Shown in pieces: positions 45,579 to 49,550 of a stretch of DNA of 49,550 bases. This stretch comes from Thiocystis violacea (lineage in GTDB: Bacteria; Pseudomonadota; Gammaproteobacteria; Chromatiales; Chromatiaceae): the NCBI RefSeq assembly GCF_016583575.1, contig NZ_NRRG01000040.1:1-49550 (forward strand), given 5' to 3'. Under the pieces are notes generated by a model, which did not search any database, was not told the DNA's origin, and saw nothing but the letters and a program-made list of their open reading frames with translations. Position 1 is the stretch's first letter. Every line of letters starts with the position of its first letter. Position numbers and translations under genes: made by a program.

Positions 45579-45935
45579 ATGAGCGACATGCAGGACTACA
45601 GTTCCAGTCTCGAAGACGTCAACAGCCGTAAGTTCGAGACCTTCTCCTACCTCCCGGCGATGGATGCCGCGCGCATCCGCAAGCAGGTCGAGTACATCGT
45701 CAACAAAGGCTGGAACCCGGCCGTCGAGCATACCGAGCCGGAAAACGCCTTCGACCACTACTGGTACATGTGGAAGCTGCCGATGTTCGGTGAGACCGAC
45801 ATCGACACCATCCTGAAAGAGGCCGAGGCCTGTCACAAGGCGCACCCCAACAACCATGTGCGCCTGATCGGCTTCGACAACTACGCCCAGTCCAAGGGGG
45901 CGGAGATGGTGGTGTTTCGCGGCAAGCCGGTCTAA
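45579..45935 (+). CDS. cbbS: RuBisCO form I small subunit
   Basis: CbbS caps the CbbL octamer in the L8S8 enzyme. The 118-residue subunit has the family core [23 protein letters not shown] (about 19-41), [13 protein letters not shown] (about 60-72) and [18 protein letters not shown] lies 11 nt before the ATG. It follows cbbL by 175 bp and precedes cbbQ by 132 bp. Confidence 0.97.
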   Translation: MSDMQDYSSSLEDVNSRKFETFSYLPAMDAARIRKQVEYIVNKGWNPAVEHTEPENAFDHYWYMWKLPMFGETDIDTILKEAEACHKAHPNNHVRLIGFDNYAQSKGAEMVVFRGKPV

Positions 45936-45960
45936 CAGTCAAACCTGAATCCGGCAATTG

Positions 45961-46042
45961 GAACCGCAAAGGCGCGAAGGACACGAAGGACGAAAAGCCT
46001 GAGCACTGAATTTCTTTGCGTTCTTTGTGCTCTTTGCGGTTC
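45961..46042. repeat. Inverted repeat of a dispersed AACCGCAAAG type
   Basis: GAACCGCAAA (45961-45970) is exactly inverted at 46033-46042. Between them the left half is a purine-rich run of AAGG units and the right half its pyrimidine-rich counterpart, so the whole 80 bp can fold imperfectly. It is a widespread type of intergenic repeat and lies between cbbS and cbbQ. Confidence 0.55.
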
Positions 46043-46067
46043 AACGGCTCTTTAAGGGATTTCTTTC

Positions 46068-46874
46068 ATGTCAGACATCGACCGCGACCAATATCTGATC
46101 GACCAGGAACCTTATTACCGGCCCGTCCACAAGGAAGTCATGCTCTACGAGGCTGCCTATGCCGCGCGCATGCCGGTCATGCTCAAAGGGCCGACCGGCT
46201 GCGGTAAGACCCGTTTCGTGGAGTACATGGCCTGGAAGCTGCGCAAGCCGCTGATCACCGTCGCCTGCAACGAGGACATGACCGCCTCCGACCTGGTCGG
46301 CCGTTTCCTGCTCGACATCAACGGCACCAAATGGCAGGACGGTCCGCTCACCGTCGCCGCGCGCATCGGCGCCATCTGCTATCTGGACGAGGTGGTCGAG
46401 GCCCGTCAGGACACCACGGTCGTCATCCATCCGCTCACCGACCACCGCCGCAACCTGCCGCTGGAAAAGAAGGGCGAGCTAGTCCAGGCGCACCCGGACT
46501 TCCAGATCGTCATCTCCTACAACCCCGGCTATCAGAGCCTGATGAAGGATCTGAAGCAGTCTACCAAGCAGCGCTTCGGCGCGCTCGACTTCGACTATCC
46601 GACGGCCGAGATCGAGGCCGAGATCGTCGCCCACGAGGGCGGGGTGGACAAGGCGACCGCCGAAAAGCTGGTCCAGATCGCCCACCGCAGCCGCAATCTC
46701 AAGGGCCACGGGCTGGACGAAGGCATGTCGACCCGGTTGCTGGTCTATGCCGCACAACTCATCGGCAAGGGCGTAGACCCCCAGTCCGCCGCCCAGATGG
46801 CCCTGGTCCGGCCGCTGACCGATGACCCGGATATGCGCGATACACTGGATGCGGCGGTGAATACGTATTTTTAG
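46068..46874 (+). CDS. cbbQ: CbbQ, AAA+ ATPase of the RuBisCO activase
   Basis: With CbbO it forms a RuBisCO activase that removes inhibitory sugar phosphates. The 268-residue MoxR-type AAA+ ATPase has Walker A GPTGCGKT (41-48), a Walker B region ending in LDEVVEA (about 106-112), and a sensor segment near ISYNPGYQ (about 150-157). AAGGGA lies 9 nt before the ATG. It is complete and of normal length. Confidence 0.96.
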   Translation: MSDIDRDQYLIDQEPYYRPVHKEVMLYEAAYAARMPVMLKGPTGCGKTRFVEYMAWKLRKPLITVACNEDMTASDLVGRFLLDINGTKWQDGPLTVAARIGAICYLDEVVEARQDTTVVIHPLTDHRRNLPLEKKGELVQAHPDFQIVISYNPGYQSLMKDLKQSTKQRFGALDFDYPTAEIEAEIVAHEGGVDKATAEKLVQIAHRSRNLKGHGLDEGMSTRLLVYAAQLIGKGVDPQSAAQMALVRPLTDDPDMRDTLDAAVNTYF

Positions 46875-46977
46875 CCGCCAGCCGCCAGCCGCCGAATGCT
46901 GTCCGGGCTGATTACCACGCTCACTCAGTCGATCGGCTAACCGTCGTCCACCTGCCGAGGGCTTCCGGCTGGCGGCT
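46873..46977. repeat. AGCCGCC-type repeat pair between cbbQ and cbbO
   Basis: AGCCGCCAGCC (46873-46883, part of a 21-bp run of the 7-bp unit) is exactly inverted at 46967-46977. The related GCTGGAGGCTCC nearby contains GGAGG (46992-46996), which serves as the cbbO ribosome site. Confidence 0.55.
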
Positions 46978-47004
46978 GGAAGCTGACCGCTGGAGGCTCC
47001 CCGA

Positions 47005-49380
47005 ATGACCATCGACTTCACCGACTACCTCTCCTGCCTCAAGGCCGACCCCGCCCACGAGCACGCCCAGGCGCTAGAGTCCAGCTATCACGAGGCGGCG
47101 CGGGTCATGTCTCCGCGCGGGCTGGAGCACTATCTCACCGGCATCAAGGCGATGTGCAGCCTGAACAAGGGGCCGGATCTGGTCATGACCTACGTCCAGG
47201 AGATGCCGGCCGTGGTCAAGGAGGTCGGGGAGGACATCATCCCCGACGTCGTCAGCGCGCTGATGAAGCTGGCCTCCCATACCTCTGGCACTGTCATCAT
47301 GCTGATCATGGCCAACATGCCGCTCGCCGCCAGCCGTCTGGGCGACTTCGAGGTGATGCGCGGCTATCTCAACCTGCTCCATCAGCTCGCCGGCAAGGCC
47401 CCGCGCGGTCTGCGCCCCATGATGGAGAACATGGACGAGCTGCTGGCCAAACTCACCCTCGGCGGGCTGCGTCGCTGGGCGTTGTGGGGCGCGCAGGCCC
47501 ACGCGCGGGATCTGGACGGCCAGCTCGCCTATTTCGGACTCAAGACGGAGTCCTCCCGCGCCGTGCTCCAGAAGGAGCGGCGCGGGACGCTCTTCGTCGA
47601 CAACCAGCGCAAGCTCAATTTCTATCTGCGCGCGCTCTGGGCGCGGGCGTTTTTCATGCGCCCGACCTCCGGCGACTACGAGTCGCGCACCGGCCTCAAG
47701 CCCTTTATCGAAGATTTCCAGATCCATCTGCCGGACGCCTTCGACGCCTGGCGCGGCATCCCCGGCCTGGAGCTTTACCGCGCCGCCGCCGCCCACTGCG
47801 CCGCCCACATGGTCTACACCACCCAGGCGATCAGCGGGGAGCAGCTCAACCCGGTGCAGCGCATCTTCATCGGGCTGTTCGAGGATGCCCGCGTCGAGGC
47901 GCTCGCCATCCGCGACTTTCCTGGTCTCAAGAAGCTCTGGCTCCAGTTCTTCACCGCCGCGCCGGAGTCGGGCGAGACGGTCGAACGGCATCCACTGCTC
48001 GATCTCATGATGCGGCTCGCCCGCGCCCTGTTGGACGCCGACTATCGCGATCCGCTCGACCTGATCGACGAAACCGCCGCCGCCTTCCGCTCCGCCCTAG
48101 CCGTGCGCGCCGACGACAACCAGATCAGTTGGGACGCCGGCGTCGACTTCTACAACCGCGCCGTCCAGATCGCCGCTATCCCCAGCCTGCGCATCCTGGA
48201 GGACTGGCCGATCCCCTATCGCGACGACAACGACTACATCTGGTACTTCGACGAGAACCTCTTCCTGACCCGAGGCGTGGACTATCTGCCGGCCAGTCAG
48301 CAACAGGTTCGGCGCAACGTCAACGTCATGGAGATGGTCAACGAGGTCGACTGCGAATTGGCCGGCGACGACGCCCAGGAGATCTGGACCCTCTCGACCC
48401 CCTTCTGGCTCGACCAGGAGGGCTGCACCATCAATGAGTTGGAGGGCAAGGAACCGGTCTCCGAGCCCTACCACTACCAGGAGTGGGACTACCAGGTGCA
48501 GCTCTTCCGCCCGGACTGGGCGACCGTCATCGAGCGCCGCCAGGGCCGCGCCGACCCCGAGGCCATGGATGACATCCTCACCAAGCACAAACCGGTCGCG
48601 AGCCGTATCCGTCACCTCATCGACGCCCTTCAGCCGCAAGGCATCGTGCGCCGCCGCGGCTACGAGGAAGGGGAGGAACTGGACCTCAACGCCGCCGTGC
48701 GCGCCATGATCGACATCCGCCGTGGCGTCATGCCGGATCCGCGCATCAACATCCGCATCACCCGCCATGTGCGTGATCTTTCCATCCTGGTACTCATGGA
48801 TCTGTCCCAGTCGACCAACGAGAAGGTTGGCGTCAAGGAAGGCGAACCCGGCCACGCCGAGGCTCCCAGCATCCTCGATCTGACGCGCGAATCCACCGGC
48901 CTGCTGGCCTGGGCCATCGACTCCATCGGCGACAACTTCGCCGTCCACGGTTTCGCCTCCGACGGCCGGCACGACGTTCAGTACTATCGGTTCAAGGACT
49001 TCAACCAGCCCTACGACGACGACGCCAAATCCCGCATGGCCGCCATGAAGGGCGGGCTATCCACCCGCATGGGCGCGGCGCTGCGTCATGCCGGCTGGCA
49101 TCTCACCCAGCAGCCGGCCCAAAAGCGACTGGTGCTCCTCATCACCGACGGCGAGCCCGCCGACATCGACGAACGCGATCCCCAATATCTCCGCCACGAC
49201 GCCAAGAAAGCGGTCGACGACCTGCGCATGCTCGGCATCCACACCTACTGCCTGACCCTGGATCCCGAGGCCGATCGCTACGTCGCGCGCATCTTCGGCG
49301 AGAACGGTTATTCCATCGTGGACCAGGTACAGCGGCTGCCGGAGCGGCTGCCGGCGGTATTCGCGGCGCTGACGGGGTGA
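47005..49380 (+). CDS. cbbO: CbbO, VWA-domain adaptor of the RuBisCO activase
   Basis: This 791-residue protein acts as the adaptor that links CbbQ hexamers to RuBisCO. The N-terminal two-thirds is helical and specific to CbbO; the C-terminal VWA domain (about 590-785) has the MIDAS motif DLSQST beginning at Asp599, and DGEPADID around residue 715-722. The ribosome site GGAGG is 8 nt upstream. It is the last gene of the cbb operon in this window; nothing is read clearly in the 170 bp to the right edge. Confidence 0.95.
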   Translation: MTIDFTDYLSCLKADPAHEHAQALESSYHEAARVMSPRGLEHYLTGIKAMCSLNKGPDLVMTYVQEMPAVVKEVGEDIIPDVVSALMKLASHTSGTVIMLIMANMPLAASRLGDFEVMRGYLNLLHQLAGKAPRGLRPMMENMDELLAKLTLGGLRRWALWGAQAHARDLDGQLAYFGLKTESSRAVLQKERRGTLFVDNQRKLNFYLRALWARAFFMRPTSGDYESRTGLKPFIEDFQIHLPDAFDAWRGIPGLELYRAAAAHCAAHMVYTTQAISGEQLNPVQRIFIGLFEDARVEALAIRDFPGLKKLWLQFFTAAPESGETVERHPLLDLMMRLARALLDADYRDPLDLIDETAAAFRSALAVRADDNQISWDAGVDFYNRAVQIAAIPSLRILEDWPIPYRDDNDYIWYFDENLFLTRGVDYLPASQQQVRRNVNVMEMVNEVDCELAGDDAQEIWTLSTPFWLDQEGCTINELEGKEPVSEPYHYQEWDYQVQLFRPDWATVIERRQGRADPEAMDDILTKHKPVASRIRHLIDALQPQGIVRRRGYEEGEELDLNAAVRAMIDIRRGVMPDPRINIRITRHVRDLSILVLMDLSQSTNEKVGVKEGEPGHAEAPSILDLTRESTGLLAWAIDSIGDNFAVHGFASDGRHDVQYYRFKDFNQPYDDDAKSRMAAMKGGLSTRMGAALRHAGWHLTQQPAQKRLVLLITDGEPADIDERDPQYLRHDAKKAVDDLRMLGIHTYCLTLDPEADRYVARIFGENGYSIVDQVQRLPERLPAVFAALTG

Positions 49381-49550
49381 GGTGAAGGGGGCTGATTTGC
49401 GCAGGGGTAGCGCCCTGATTCGTAGGATAATGGGATGGTCTGCCCCGCTCCTCCAACGCGCCCTGAGCGGGCACAATGAGCGATGTAGGTGAAGCATCGT
49501 CAACCGAGGTAGCGGAGCCGACCAATGAAAGAGTGTAGCCAAGAGCCTGT

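Noticed and set aside
49381-49550. Additional gene after cbbO
   Set aside because: Only very short frames occur and no ribosome site or homology is evident before the window edge.

Overview
The window is GC-rich gammaproteobacterial DNA. The strongest clue to the organism is a divergent cbbR / cbbL-cbbS-cbbQ-cbbO cluster (42862-49380) encoding a form I RuBisCO with its two-part activase. Together with a YajR-type transporter, a dTDP-rhamnose operon, MqsRA and a UvrA of enterobacterial length, this fits an autotrophic gammaproteobacterium, most likely a purple sulfur bacterium of the Chromatiaceae. That placement is an inference from gene content; no photosynthesis gene lies in the window.

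Layout. 1-1800: a truncated gene tail, REP-like hairpins with a REP-associated tyrosine transposase, and an MqsR/MqsA toxin-antitoxin pair with a palindromic operator. 1995-12531: a cysteine-rich putative metal-binding protein just ahead of cobalamin-dependent methionine synthase (metH), a telA pair, a small membrane protein, a Bax-inhibitor-1 family protein, a LysR regulator, a 125-residue protein and an AI-2E/PerM family permease. 12610-17999 (minus strand): yajR-like, ssb, then rfbB-rfbA-rfbC-rfbD with overlapping or nearly touching ends. uvrA (18280-21105) is divergent from yajR, with a perfect 15-bp inverted repeat between them.

21106-28255 is an accessory island. It begins directly after uvrA and ends in a second, truncated and internally deleted copy of the uvrA 3' end. 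Inside are a VapBC-like pair, a tightly coupled three-gene module (long XRE regulator, DUF4258/RelE-like small protein, unknown protein), a strongly folded inverted-repeat element of about 190 bp, an AT-rich pair (DUF5677-like protein, Mrr-like endonuclease) and a TacT-like acetyltransferase toxin with a DUF1778 antitoxin. The mix of toxin-antitoxin genes, a nuclease, unlike base composition and a duplicated target gene points to a horizontally acquired, probably defence-related island. It is the best place in the window to look for something new.

28711-34521: a signalling cluster (sCache-type chemoreceptor, class III cyclase fused to FHA, HBM-type chemoreceptor), a DUF2721 membrane protein and a bacterial CarS-like protein. 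Then come tRNA-Cys with a readable promoter and terminator, a small Rieske protein, an NAD(P)-binding reductase-like protein, gspA-gspB, mgtE, a membrane protein of lower GC, and ppiB.

42862-49380: cbbR faces cbbL across a regulatory gap. CbbL and CbbS form RuBisCO, and CbbQ (AAA+ ATPase) with CbbO (VWA protein) remodel inhibited RuBisCO. The gaps inside this operon hold a hairpin and two repeat-type inverted repeats, plus a short echo of the CbbL C-terminus. All coordinates and motifs were read by eye; no database search was run, so family names rest on remembered motifs.
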